Source: Thiorhodococcus mannitoliphagus (GTDB taxonomy: Bacteria > Pseudomonadota > Gammaproteobacteria > Chromatiales > Chromatiaceae). Taken from it: DNA of 64,000 nt. The notes below the pieces were generated by a model. The model did no database searches and had not been told where the DNA came from. It saw nothing but the letters and a program-made list of their open reading frames with translations. The stretch spans positions 1 through 64,000 of the forward strand of contig NZ_JAAIJR010000005.1 in NCBI RefSeq assembly GCF_010915725.1, given 5' to 3'. A program made the translations under genes and the position numbers. This document shows, piece by piece, positions 28,772 to 37,385 of this stretch (position 1 is the first letter of the stretch; each line of letters begins with the position of its first letter).

Positions 28772-29824
28772 ATGCGCAGACTACCCCTGTTCTTCGTCCT
28801 CGACTGCTCGGAGTCCATGGTCGGCGAGAACCTCCAGAAGATGGAGGACGGCCTGCAGGCGGTCATTCGCGCCCTGCGCACCGACCCCCATGCGCTGGAG
28901 ACGGTCCATGTTTCCGTCATCGCCTTCGCCGGGCTGGCGCAGACCATCGTCCCGCTCGTGGAGGTCGTCTCCTTCTACCCACCGCGTCTGCCGCTCGGTG
29001 GCGGGACACGGCTCGGGGCGGCCCTGGACACCTTGATGACGACCCTCGACAGCGTCGTGGTCCGCTCGACGCCGGACCGCAAGGGCGACTGGAAGCCCAT
29101 TGTCTACCTCTTCACCGATGGCCGCCCCACCGACGATCCTGGACCCGCGATCCAGCGCTGGAATGACCGCTATGCCAAGCGGGCCACCCTGATCGCCGTG
29201 GGTCTCGGTCGGGACGCTGACTTCAGTGTGCTCAAACGCCTGACCGAGCAGGTGATCCTCTTCGAGGAGGCGAAGGCCGGCGACTTCCAGACCTTCGTCA
29301 ACTGGATCAGTGCCTCCGTGGTCGCCCAGAGCCGCAGTCTCGGGGAAACCGGGGAGACGGCCGCGCTGCCGACCCTGGACGAGCGCGTCATGCGCATCGT
29401 CAAGGAGCCGCCCTCCAATCAGGTGGACGAGTCCTGCGTCACCCTCACGGGCCGCTGTCAGAAGACCCGCAAGCCCTACATCATGAAATACGAGCGTGAG
29501 CTGCAGGATCTCGGCACCCAGGAATTCAGCCTGCAGGTGCCGCTCTTCCGGCTCACCGGCTGCTACCCGCTCGACGAGTCCTATTTCGACTGGTCCGACG
29601 GCGCGGCGCTGGAGGCCAAGGTCAGCACCTCCGAGCTGCTCGGCTCGCCTGGCTGTCCGCATTGCGGGGCGGCCACGGCCTTCGCGATGTGCAACTGCGG
29701 AAAGCTCTTGTGCGTCAATGGTCCGGGAGAGGTGATCTGCCCATGGTGCGAAGCAAGGGTCGCCTTCGCGCCAGGGCCGTCGCCGGACGACGGCGGGTTC
29801 GAGGTCGGGCGCGGGCGAGGCTGA
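28772..29824 (+). CDS. terY: TerY: vWA plus C-terminal zinc domain
   Basis: 350 residues. The vWA domain (about 1-190) has FFVLDCSESMVGEN and YLFTDGRPTDDP. The C-terminal TerY-C region (about 205-335) contains CVTLTGRCQKTRKPYIMKYE and a Cys-rich end: CPHCGAA, CNCGKLLC and CPWCEARV. This is the TerY of the published TerY-P triad (TerY, PP2C phosphatase, kinase), predicted to coordinate phosphorylation-based signalling. The phosphatase gene starts 5 bp after its stop. Confidence 0.92.
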   Translation: MRRLPLFFVLDCSESMVGENLQKMEDGLQAVIRALRTDPHALETVHVSVIAFAGLAQTIVPLVEVVSFYPPRLPLGGGTRLGAALDTLMTTLDSVVVRSTPDRKGDWKPIVYLFTDGRPTDDPGPAIQRWNDRYAKRATLIAVGLGRDADFSVLKRLTEQVILFEEAKAGDFQTFVNWISASVVAQSRSLGETGETAALPTLDERVMRIVKEPPSNQVDESCVTLTGRCQKTRKPYIMKYERELQDLGTQEFSLQVPLFRLTGCYPLDESYFDWSDGAALEAKVSTSELLGSPGCPHCGAATAFAMCNCGKLLCVNGPGEVICPWCEARVAFAPGPSPDDGGFEVGRGRG

Positions 29825-29829
29825 TCCGC

Positions 29830-31515
29830 ATGGCCAGATTGCGTCGCAGACCAACCCCAAAGGAGCTTGCCAAGCTCTCGCCCTACCTAGAAGGCTTGGT
29901 GCGGCGTCTGTTCGAGTCAGACGATCAGGTCTTCTTCGAGCGTCCCCAGGTTGCGCCGGAGCGGCTGGAGGCGTTTCTGACCTCCGATGAGGTGCTGGAG
30001 GCTACCTTCGACTATGTCGAAGAATTGGTCGGCGTGTGGCAGACCAGGCGCTATGGCAAGCCGCTCAAGGTCATGGCGCGCAAGCAGGGCGTCGGGCCGG
30101 TCGTGGAGAAGGCCGTGATGCCGGATTTCTCGGGCGAGCCGGCATCCCCCCAAGCGGAATCGGGCTCATCCCCAGCGACCACGAAGGAGGCGCCAGCCAT
30201 GCCCAAGACTGATCCAGCCGAGCCCGGTAGGGCGCCTGCGTCCGCAGGCAAGGACGCCCCAGCGCCCCGGCACCCAACACGTCAGACCGGGCTTCAGCCT
30301 GGCCAGGTGCCGCCAGCGGGCGCCGCAGTCCAGAAGCTGCCGGAACCGAAGGCATCCTTCACACTGCCGAATGCCAAAGTGGGCGTCGCCTACGACCACA
30401 AGATCCTCGGCCGCGACGCCCAGGGGAGGCCTGTCCGGGTGCTGGAGGCGCAGATCCCGGACGCACTCGGGCTGACCTTTGATACCGAGCGCGGCACGCT
30501 GCGGGGCACCCCAGCGTTAGACGGAGATCACCGCATCCCGCTGCGCTGGACGCTCGACGGTGCTGCCGTCCACTCGGACGACTGCCTGCTCATCGTCAAT
30601 CCAGATCCGAAAAGCCTCTGGAAGGTCATTGAGCCGCCGGATGGCGCGCCCTACCCCAAGTCCCACACGGATGCGACGCTGATCGCAGGCGAGGGACTCA
30701 GCATCGTCGCCGCAAGCCGGCGCGGACGCTCACATGAGCATGCCGGCAGTTTCCGCGACGACGATTTTCATGTCCGTCACGATCCGGAAAGCGGCTGGAG
30801 TCTCATCCTGGTCGCGGACGGTGCCGGCAGCGCGCGCTTCTCGCGCCAAGGCTCCAGGATTGCCGTCGCGACGGCCGGGGAACATCTGTTCGCGAGCCTG
30901 AAGGGCGATGTCGGCGAGCGCATGACGGCGGCCCTCAATGGCTGGGATGCCGATCCCGCCAGTACGGGGCAGGCGATGGGCCAGGAATTCCACTATCTGT
31001 TCCACAAGGCCGGCCAGCTCGCCGTGCACGCGATCGAGCGGGAGGCCCAAGCCCAGGGCGTGGAGCCACGAGACTATGCGACCACCCTGTTGGCCGCGGC
31101 GGTCAAGCGCCAGGACGAGGGGACCTTTCTCGCGACCTTCTGGATGGGCGACGGCGCCATCGCCGCCTATGGCCCGCGCGGCAAGGTGCGTCTCATGGGG
31201 ACACCGGACGGCGGCGAGTTCGCCGGTCAGACGCGCTTCCTCGACCGCGCTGCGCTCTCGGATCAGGGGTTTGCCAAACGCATCGGGATCGGCCGCTACC
31301 AGGATCTCAGTGCGATCCTCCTGATGACGGACGGCGTCTCGGATCCGCGCTTCGAGACCGACAAGGGTCTGAACGATCCCGCCAAGTGGGACAGCCTCTG
31401 GGGCGAGATCGCGCCGCTGCTGGAAACGCCGGAGCCGGCGCAGCAGCTCGCGGACTGGCTAGCCTTCTTCTCGCCGGGACATCATGACGACCGCACCATC
31501 GCACTGCTATGGTGA
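29830..31515 (+). CDS. PP2C-family phosphatase with Ig-like domain
   Basis: 561 residues from the ATG at 29830. Residues 1-90 form a helical region. A Pro/Ala-rich linker follows to about 170. About 175-265 then reads like a He_PIG/Ig-like domain (LPNAKVGVAYDHKIL, GLTFDTERGTLRGTPALDGD). The rest is a PP2C-type phosphatase with LILVADGAGSARFS, WMGDGAIAAYG, LLMTDGVSDPRF and HHDDRTIALLW, the aspartates that hold two metal ions. It should remove phosphate added by the neighbouring kinase. The extracellular-type Ig-like insert in a protein without signal peptide is unusual. Confidence 0.88.
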   Translation: MARLRRRPTPKELAKLSPYLEGLVRRLFESDDQVFFERPQVAPERLEAFLTSDEVLEATFDYVEELVGVWQTRRYGKPLKVMARKQGVGPVVEKAVMPDFSGEPASPQAESGSSPATTKEAPAMPKTDPAEPGRAPASAGKDAPAPRHPTRQTGLQPGQVPPAGAAVQKLPEPKASFTLPNAKVGVAYDHKILGRDAQGRPVRVLEAQIPDALGLTFDTERGTLRGTPALDGDHRIPLRWTLDGAAVHSDDCLLIVNPDPKSLWKVIEPPDGAPYPKSHTDATLIAGEGLSIVAASRRGRSHEHAGSFRDDDFHVRHDPESGWSLILVADGAGSARFSRQGSRIAVATAGEHLFASLKGDVGERMTAALNGWDADPASTGQAMGQEFHYLFHKAGQLAVHAIEREAQAQGVEPRDYATTLLAAAVKRQDEGTFLATFWMGDGAIAAYGPRGKVRLMGTPDGGEFAGQTRFLDRAALSDQGFAKRIGIGRYQDLSAILLMTDGVSDPRFETDKGLNDPAKWDSLWGEIAPLLETPEPAQQLADWLAFFSPGHHDDRTIALLW

Positions 31516-31584
31516 GCCGCCGATACCGGGATTGGCCCATTCACCCCGTCGCCCGGATGCTGGATTGATGCTCAGGAATCGCCC

Positions 31585-33084
31585 ATGACGCGAGTCGTCA
31601 CTTGCAGGACCCTGGATGGCCAGGTGATCGAGTTCGTCGACGAGGTGATCGGCTCGGGCGCGATGAAGGACGTGCACTTCTCGCCCGACCGCTCCTACGT
31701 CGTCGCCTTCTACAAGACCGCGCAGGACTTTCAGGCCAAGGAGCGCCTGCAGATGATCGCCGGCAAGTATCGGGAGAGCATCTTCGATCAGGTCGGCGGG
31801 GACTACTGGCAGAACCTCTTCTGCTGGCCGACGGCGGTGCTGGAGCACGAGGGCCGCCTTGGGCTGGTCGCACCGACCTATCCGCGTCACTTCTTTTTCG
31901 AGCACGGCTCCAGAAATGGCGACATGCTGGGCATCAAGGGCAAGGAGAAGGAGGGCAAGTGGTTCGCCGCGGCCAACCTGCGCAACCGCTTCGTGGATCC
32001 GCGCGAACTCGGTACCTGGCTCAATCACCTCAAGGTCTGTCTGCTGCTGGCGCGGGCCGTGCGTCGCATGCACATGGCCGGTCTGGCCCATTCGGATCTG
32101 TCCTACAAGAACGTGCTGGTCGACCCCTCGCAGGGGCTCGCCTGCGTCATCGATGTCGACGGGCTGGTCGTGCCCGGCAAGTACCCGCCGGACGTGGTCG
32201 GGACACCGGACTTCATCGCCCCCGAGGTGGTCAGGACCAGCCATCTGGCCAAGGATGACCCCAACCGCTGCCTGCCCAGGCGCGAGACCGATCTGCACGC
32301 GCTGAGCGTCCTTATCTACATGTACCTGCTCTATCGGCACCCGCTGCGCGGCGCCAAGGTGCATGACCTCGACGACGAGCAGCGCGACGAGATGCTGTCC
32401 ATGGGCGAGAAGGCGCTCTTCGTCGAACACCCGACGGACGCGAGCAATCGCATCAAGGTCGCTAACGCCAAACCGACCGAGCTGCCCTGGGCCGACACCG
32501 CCAAGCTGCCCTTCACCATCACCGGACCCTATCTCTCCCAGCTCTTCCTACAGGCGTTCGTCGCTGGACTCCATGATCCAGCCTTGCGCCCCTCCGCCAA
32601 CGACTGGGAGACCGCGCTGGTCAAGACGGTCGACCTCATTCAGCCCTGCCTCAACCCCAAGTGCGAGCAGAAGTGGTACGTTTTCGACAATTCCACCAAG
32701 CCCGTCTGTCCCTTCTGCGGCACGCCGTTCCGGGGCAAGCTGCCGGTCCTCAACCTCTACTCCTCGCGCAAGGAAGGCCAGTACAGGCCGGACAACCATC
32801 GCCTCATGGTCTGGACCGGACAGTCGCTCTTCCTCTGGCATGCCAACAACCTCATTGCCCCCAACGAAAAGCTGAACGAGGCGCAAAAGAAGCGGGTCGG
32901 CTATTTCGTCTTCCACCAAAATGCCTGGTGGCTGGTCAACGAAAACCTACCGGACCTCATGGATGTCTCGACCAAGACCCCGATTCCCATCGGCGGTCAG
33001 CTGGAACTCAAGGATGGGCAGCAGATCCTGCTTGCGAAAGGGGATGGCGGGCGGCTGGTCGTGGTGCAGATGGTCGATGCCTGA
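31585..33084 (+). CDS. Ser/Thr kinase with zinc ribbon and FHA-like end
   Basis: 499 residues. Kinase domain about 15-330: glycine loop VIGSGAMKDV, likely ATP lysine in VVAFYK, catalytic loop HSDLSYKN (HxDxxxxN) and DVDG in place of DFG, then GTPDFIAPEV. A zinc ribbon follows (CLNPKCEQKW and CPFCGTPF, about 352-376). The C-terminal hundred residues end in MDVSTKTPIPIGGQLELKDG, like an FHA fold that reads phosphothreonine. This is the third TerY-P component. It ends the operon; a strong hairpin lies 146 bp downstream. Confidence 0.9.
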   Translation: MTRVVTCRTLDGQVIEFVDEVIGSGAMKDVHFSPDRSYVVAFYKTAQDFQAKERLQMIAGKYRESIFDQVGGDYWQNLFCWPTAVLEHEGRLGLVAPTYPRHFFFEHGSRNGDMLGIKGKEKEGKWFAAANLRNRFVDPRELGTWLNHLKVCLLLARAVRRMHMAGLAHSDLSYKNVLVDPSQGLACVIDVDGLVVPGKYPPDVVGTPDFIAPEVVRTSHLAKDDPNRCLPRRETDLHALSVLIYMYLLYRHPLRGAKVHDLDDEQRDEMLSMGEKALFVEHPTDASNRIKVANAKPTELPWADTAKLPFTITGPYLSQLFLQAFVAGLHDPALRPSANDWETALVKTVDLIQPCLNPKCEQKWYVFDNSTKPVCPFCGTPFRGKLPVLNLYSSRKEGQYRPDNHRLMVWTGQSLFLWHANNLIAPNEKLNEAQKKRVGYFVFHQNAWWLVNENLPDLMDVSTKTPIPIGGQLELKDGQQILLAKGDGGRLVVVQMVDA

Positions 33085-33205
33085 GCCAGAAGTGCGGGCG
33101 ATGCAGGCCGCGTCTCTCGGGGTCGATCGCCTGGATCAAGCTTGTGAGGCGGGACAAGGCAAGGGCGCTTGTCCGAGTGGGACAGCGCCGCAGCCGCTCG
33201 ATTCG

Positions 33206-33253
33206 GTGGGAGCGGCGCCCCGCCGCGACGAGCCCGCAGACGGCTGCGGGCTC
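33206..33253 (+). terminator. REP plus hairpin closing the Ter operon
   Basis: A REP (33206-33229) is followed at once by a perfect 10-bp stem, GAGCCCGCAG and CTGCGGGCTC around ACGG (33230-33253), then TGTT. There is no long T-run, but it is the first strong hairpin after the kinase gene. Confidence 0.5.
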
Positions 33254-33290
33254 TGTTCCAGGCTCCGGGGTGCCGGAATCACGGCATGAG

Positions 33291-33399
33291 CCTTAGAAAA
33301 TGTCCATCAACAACTTCCCCCCCTTTCGCAAAGGGGGGCTAGGGGGGATTTCGGGCGGCATCGCTCGCATCGGGAAACAACTGATGGACACTTGCTTAG
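33291..33399 (+). repeat. MITE-like repeat, family 1, copy C
   Basis: Plus orientation. Left end CCTTAGAAAATGTCCATCAA, right end GATGGACACTTGCTTAG. It is the right-hand partner of copy B around the Ter module. The rest of the 641-bp gap to cbpA (33400-33725) shows only weak ORFs without recognisable features. Confidence 0.9.
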
Positions 33400-33725
33400 C
33401 CTATGCACTGCGCTGACGACATGGGTCTCAAACGGGTTGCCAGATGGCAGCAAGTGCCTTATCCCTACAGGGGCTGTGTGTCGGCTTTGTCGCCGTCGCA
33501 GCATCGGGTCATTACGCCGGCTTGAGCCATTGCGTGAGAACCGCGTCGAGCCTGCCCCCAGATTGATGGCAGGCCGGTCGTTTTCGGTGCTCGGGGGATC
33601 CTGCCTGCTGCGTGCAGCGCAGACTGCCCGGAATCCGCGTCTCACAGGGGCTTGAGGTCTCTGTGAATCGGCGTTATCAGGCGTCACCAAGCAGGTGACG
33701 CGAAGCACAACAAGATTGCCGTCCT

Positions 33726-34679
33726 ATGGAATTCAAAGATTACTATCAGATCATGGGCGTCAAGCGTGATGCTACGCAGGACGAGATCAAGCGTTGCTAT
33801 CGCAAGCTTGCCCGCAAGTATCATCCTGACGTCAGTAAGGAGCCTGACGCCGAGACGCGATTCAAAGAGGTCGGCGAGGCCTACGAGGTCCTGAAAGACC
33901 CCGAGAAGCGTGCTGCTTATGATCAGCTCGACCCCAATTTGAACGCCGGAGAGGACTTTCGTCCGCCGCCCGATTGGGACCAGGGCTTCGAGTTTCACGG
34001 TGGTGGCTTCACGGCCGCCGATGCCGATCAGTTCAGCGATTTCTTCGAGACCTTGTTCGGCCGCAGCGGCTTCGGAGGCGCCCAAAGGCGTCAGGCCCAC
34101 CCTGAGTTTCACGCTCAGGGCGAGGATACTCATGCCAAGGTCTTGGTCGATTTGGAGGATGCCTATCAGGGCACGACGCGGACCCTGACCCTCAGACACA
34201 CGGAGCTTGGGGCCGACGGCCGGCCTCGGGTCAAGGAGCGCACGCTCAATGTCTCCATCCCCAAGGGTGTGCGCCAAGGGCAGCACATCCGTCTCGCTAA
34301 GCAGGGCGGCGCCGGTCTGGGGAAGGGGGAGGCCGGAGACCTCTTCCTCGAGGTCGAATTTCGGCCCCACCCGCTCTATAGCGTCGAGGGCCGCGACGTC
34401 TACCTCAATCTCCCCGTCGCCCCTTGGGAGGCCGCGCTCGGAGCGACCTTGAAGGTGCCGACGCCTGCTGGGACGGTCGACCTCAAGATACCGGCAGACT
34501 CATCGAGCGGCCGCAAGCTTCGCCTGAAGGGCCGCGGCATTCCGTCCAAGGAGCCGGGCGACCTCTATGTCGTCTTGCAAGTCGCCCTGCCGAAGGCCGA
34601 TACGGAGTCGGCCAAGGCCGCCTACGCGGCCTTCGAGAAGGCGCTCAAGTTCAATCCGCGCACGCACCTGGGGGTTTGA
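33726..34679 (+). CDS. cbpA: Curved DNA-binding protein / DnaJ-like co-chaperone
   Basis: 317 residues. J-domain about 1-68 with the DnaK-activating HPD in RKYHPDVSKEP, a Gly/Phe segment (FEFHGGGF) and two beta-sandwich client-binding domains, without the DnaJ zinc finger. It stimulates DnaK under stress and binds curved DNA in E. coli. The inhibitor cbpM follows after three bases. It is separated from the Ter operon by repeat copy C, yet a stress theme is shared. Confidence 0.93.
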   Translation: MEFKDYYQIMGVKRDATQDEIKRCYRKLARKYHPDVSKEPDAETRFKEVGEAYEVLKDPEKRAAYDQLDPNLNAGEDFRPPPDWDQGFEFHGGGFTAADADQFSDFFETLFGRSGFGGAQRRQAHPEFHAQGEDTHAKVLVDLEDAYQGTTRTLTLRHTELGADGRPRVKERTLNVSIPKGVRQGQHIRLAKQGGAGLGKGEAGDLFLEVEFRPHPLYSVEGRDVYLNLPVAPWEAALGATLKVPTPAGTVDLKIPADSSSGRKLRLKGRGIPSKEPGDLYVVLQVALPKADTESAKAAYAAFEKALKFNPRTHLGV

Positions 34680-34682
34680 TCC

Positions 34683-35000
34683 GTGAACAAGACCGACATC
34701 TTGAGTCTGCTTTCCGGTGAGTTGCTCGAGGAAGACATTGAGCTGACCCTCGCCGAGCTTTGCCGCGTCTGCCAACTGCCGGCCGAGCGGGTGTTCGAAC
34801 TGGTCGATGAAGGTGTCGTCGATCCGCTCGGACGCGAACCCAATCAGTGGCGTTTTCAAGGCATCAGCATTCGGCGCGTACGCTGTGTCCAGCGCCTCGA
34901 GCAGGACCTCGGCGTCAACATCGCCGGTGCGGCCTTGGCCTTGGACCTGCTCGAAGAACTCGATCAGCTGCGCGCACGGTTGCGCCGCTTGGAGGGCTGA
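34683..35000 (+). CDS. cbpM: Chaperone modulator CbpM
   Basis: 105 residues from a GTG at 34683. A MerR-like helical fold is indicated by LTLAELCRVCQLPAERVFELVDEG, WRFQGISIRRVRCVQRLEQD and the C-terminal coiled part LDLLEELDQLRARLRRLEG. CbpM binds the CbpA J-domain and inhibits it. Repeat copy D begins directly after the stop. Confidence 0.9.
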   Translation: MNKTDILSLLSGELLEEDIELTLAELCRVCQLPAERVFELVDEGVVDPLGREPNQWRFQGISIRRVRCVQRLEQDLGVNIAGAALALDLLEELDQLRARLRRLEG

Positions 35001-35005
35001 TCCGG

Positions 35006-35112
35006 ATAAGAAAGTGACCATCAACAACTTCCCCCCTTTCGCAAAGGGGGGCCAGGGGGGATTTCGGGCGGCATCGTTCGCATCGGGAAACAATTGATGA
35101 GCGCTTTCTAAG
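35006..35112 (+). repeat. MITE-like repeat, family 1, copy D
   Basis: Plus orientation, starting six bases after the cbpM stop. Left end ATAAGAAAGTGACCATCAAC, right end GATGAGCGCTTTCTAAGC, internal C6-TTTCGCAAA-G6 hairpin. With B and C it makes three direct copies within 9.2 kb. Confidence 0.9.
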
Positions 35113-35115
35113 CAA

Positions 35116-35148
35116 GAGGGCGGCTCGCCGCTGGTGAAGCGGGCCGCC
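35116..35148. terminator. Hairpin after cbpM
   Basis: AGGGCGGC pairs with GCCGCCCT across a 17-nt loop between repeat copy D and the intron relic. No T-run follows. Its role as a terminator is only inferred. Confidence 0.35.
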
Positions 35149-35221
35149 CTGCGTCGGCCGAAAGGCTCCGGACTCGAGGCACCGCGCGGCGTGCAGGCGA
35201 AGCGAGGTGGGAGCGGCGCCC

Positions 35222-35865
35222 GTGAGGGCGTCTCATCAGCAGGGTGCAAGTCCGTGTCGGAGGATGCTGTAGGCTCCGTAGCCGAAGGTCACTGCGTCGC
35301 CGCGAGGTGGGGCGGGAGGCAACCGGAGGCGAATGATCGGTCTGCAGGATCAGAGCCCGTTGCGGCGGGGTGCCGTGGCGAGCCCTCTGGGAGGCGGCGA
35401 AGCCTGAAACTCACCGTGGACGCTGGAGAGGGCGTGCGAAGCGATCCATGGGCGGCATCACCTGGTTGGGGGTGGAACGATCGGACGGTGAGGCGAAGTC
35501 AGCGGCGAGACCTGCCGGCGGAGGTGAGCGTTGGCAGGAGTCAGAGCCCGCAGAGTCGCGCAGGTTCGCGACTGGACAGCCAAGGGCTGACGGGGAGGAG
35601 ACACCCGTCCAAAGCGCTGGGGTGCAGACCCTGCCGAGGGCTGATCTGGTGCGGACGAGAGGCGCGGAGAGCAAAGCCGCGCTGAGCGAAGGTGGGTAGG
35701 AAGGTTGATCGGTAAAGGCCAACGCCGACGGAGGCGAGATGCTGACTGCGTCAGTGCCCGCGAGGGCTAAACAAGCAGACGCCGCCGGTGATCCGCGACA
35801 GTGGAGCTGGGTGGAGCCGAGGGTGTGGACGGGGGAGGGGAGGCGTGAGCCTTCCCTACCCCTAT
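35222..35865 (+). mobile_element. Group II intron relic lacking most of its ORF and domain V
   Basis: The 5' part reads GTGAGGGC..., then CAGCAGGGTGCAAGTCC and GCCTGAAACTCACCGTGGA, phrases I know from bacterial group II intron domain I. At 35739 an ATG opens the start of an intron-encoded protein (residues about 20-31, PRQWSWVEPRVWT, resemble the W-x-WVE-x-x-VWT start of one reverse transcriptase class). It then breaks off. Directly after follows a domain VI-like hairpin (GGGGAGGGGAGGC/GCCTTCCCTACCCC) ending CTACCCCTAT, with the expected unpaired A eight bases from the end. No domain V (GAGCCG...CGGTTC) is present. The element must be dead for splicing unless rescued by parts supplied elsewhere. 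It lies just after a half REP. Confidence 0.7.
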
Positions 35866-35875
35866 CGGAGTCTCA

Positions 35876-35901
35876 TGAGGGCGTTTTCAAACGGCCTCTA
35901 A
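35876..35901. repeat. Family 2 repeat remnant
   Basis: ATGAGGGCGTTTTCAAACGG followed by CCTCTAAG resembles the right end of the family 2 element at 21092. Only the end remains, between the intron relic and the mgtE stop. Confidence 0.4.
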
Positions 35902-35933
35902 GAGCTTGTCGGGCGCGGTCTCTTGGGGTTGGG

Positions 35934-37295
35934 TTAGAGCAAGAAGATGGTGGCGAGCCCCAAAAAGGCGAGGAAGCCGACGACGTCGGTGACCGTCGTC
36001 AGGATGACGCCGCCCGCGAGTGCGGGGTCGATGCCAAGTCGTTCCAGCAGCAGGGGCAACAAGGCTCCGGTGAAGGCGGCGGCGAGTAGGTTGATGGTGA
36101 TGGCGGCGGCGATCACCAGGGCAATGTCTGTGTCCTTGAACCAGAGCTTCGCGATCACGGCGACGACTAAGGCCCAGATGACGCTGTTGATCGCTGCGAC
36201 CGCCATCTCCTTGAAGAGCAGCCAACGTGTGTTCTTGAGTGTCAGCTGGCCTAGCGCGAGACCGCGGATGGTCAGCGTCAAGGTTTGAGTGCCGGCGATT
36301 CCACCCATGCTGGCGACGACGGGCATCAGCACCGCCAGGGCTACTACCTGCTGGATAGCGGCCTCGAATTGTCCGATGACCCAGGCGGCCAGAAAGGCGG
36401 TGAGCAGGTTGACGCCGAGCCAAAGGGCGCGGCGACGGGCGCTCAACATGACCGGAGCGAACATGTCCTCGGTCTCCGAGAGGCCGGCTTGACCGAGGAA
36501 TTGGTGGTCTGCTTCCTCGCGGATGACGTCGAGCACATCGTCGACCGTGATCCGGCCGAGCAGCAGACCTTCATCGTCAACGACGGGGGCGGTCACCAGG
36601 TCGTGCTGCTCGAATCGCGTCGCGACCTCGCGTGCGCTCCAGGTGGCGGGGATGGCCTGGACGTCCAGGGTCATGGCCTCCGCCACCGAGTCCTCTGGCT
36701 CATGTGTCAGGAGGTCCGTGAGGTAGAGCACGCCCAGATAGTGTCCCTTGCGGTTGACCACGATGAGGTTGTCGGTGATGTCCGGCAGGCCATCCTTCAG
36801 ACGGCGCAGGTAGCGCATCACCACGTCCAAGGTCATCTCCGGGCGCACCGTGACGGTGTCCGAGTTCATCAAGCCGCCGGCGCTGTCTTCGGCATAGGAC
36901 AGGGCCTTTTCGAGTCGATCGCGGCGCTGCTGGTCGAGGGACTTGACGACCTCATGGGTGATCGCCACCGGTAGGTCCTGGACGATGTCGGCAAGGTCGT
37001 CCGTATCCAGGCTGCCCACGGCGGCAATGAGTTCGCCGGCGTCCATGAGGTTGATCAGGTGTTCACGGACGTCGTCGTGCAGATAGGTCAGGACCTCGCC
37101 ATCATTCTCCTTGTCCACCAGATTCCAAACCAGCTCGCGCTCCTTGGGCGGGAGTGACTCCAGCAGGTGCGCGATCTCGGCCGTCTGCAAGGCGTTGAGC
37201 ATGCGCGCGGCCTTGCGCATGGCGCCTTGCTCGAGCACCTGGTGCAGGTCTTCGATGCGCGTGGTTTCTGGATTGCTGGGCGCAGGGGCGGACAT
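35934..37295 (-). CDS. mgtE: Magnesium transporter MgtE
   Basis: 453 residues from the ATG at 37295, AAGG five bases upstream; a GTG two codons earlier is unlikely. Layout: N-terminal superhelical domain (about 20-135), paired CBS domains (LNSDTVTVRP-like start, VVDDEGLLLGRITVDDVLDVI) about 140-260, then five membrane segments with MPVVASMGGIAGTQTLTLTI, the pore signature. The CBS part senses cytosolic Mg and gates the channel. The nearest upstream gene on its strand is ptsI. Confidence 0.95.
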   Translation of the reverse strand: MSAPAPSNPETTRIEDLHQVLEQGAMRKAARMLNALQTAEIAHLLESLPPKERELVWNLVDKENDGEVLTYLHDDVREHLINLMDAGELIAAVGSLDTDDLADIVQDLPVAITHEVVKSLDQQRRDRLEKALSYAEDSAGGLMNSDTVTVRPEMTLDVVMRYLRRLKDGLPDITDNLIVVNRKGHYLGVLYLTDLLTHEPEDSVAEAMTLDVQAIPATWSAREVATRFEQHDLVTAPVVDDEGLLLGRITVDDVLDVIREEADHQFLGQAGLSETEDMFAPVMLSARRRALWLGVNLLTAFLAAWVIGQFEAAIQQVVALAVLMPVVASMGGIAGTQTLTLTIRGLALGQLTLKNTRWLLFKEMAVAAINSVIWALVVAVIAKLWFKDTDIALVIAAAITINLLAAAFTGALLPLLLERLGIDPALAGGVILTTVTDVVGFLAFLGLATIFLL

Positions 37296-37385
37296 GATCA
37301 CCTTGTCGGACGTTCGCGAGAGAGGCCATGAGCCGTGGGTGGCTCTGGCGCCCTATGCTAACAAGTGGAGACGTCCTGAGCGATC

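Noticed and set aside
33400-33725. Possible gene or CRISPR remnant before cbpA
   Set aside because: Short frames on both strands lack any family feature, and CCCTACAGGGG occurs once without repeats.
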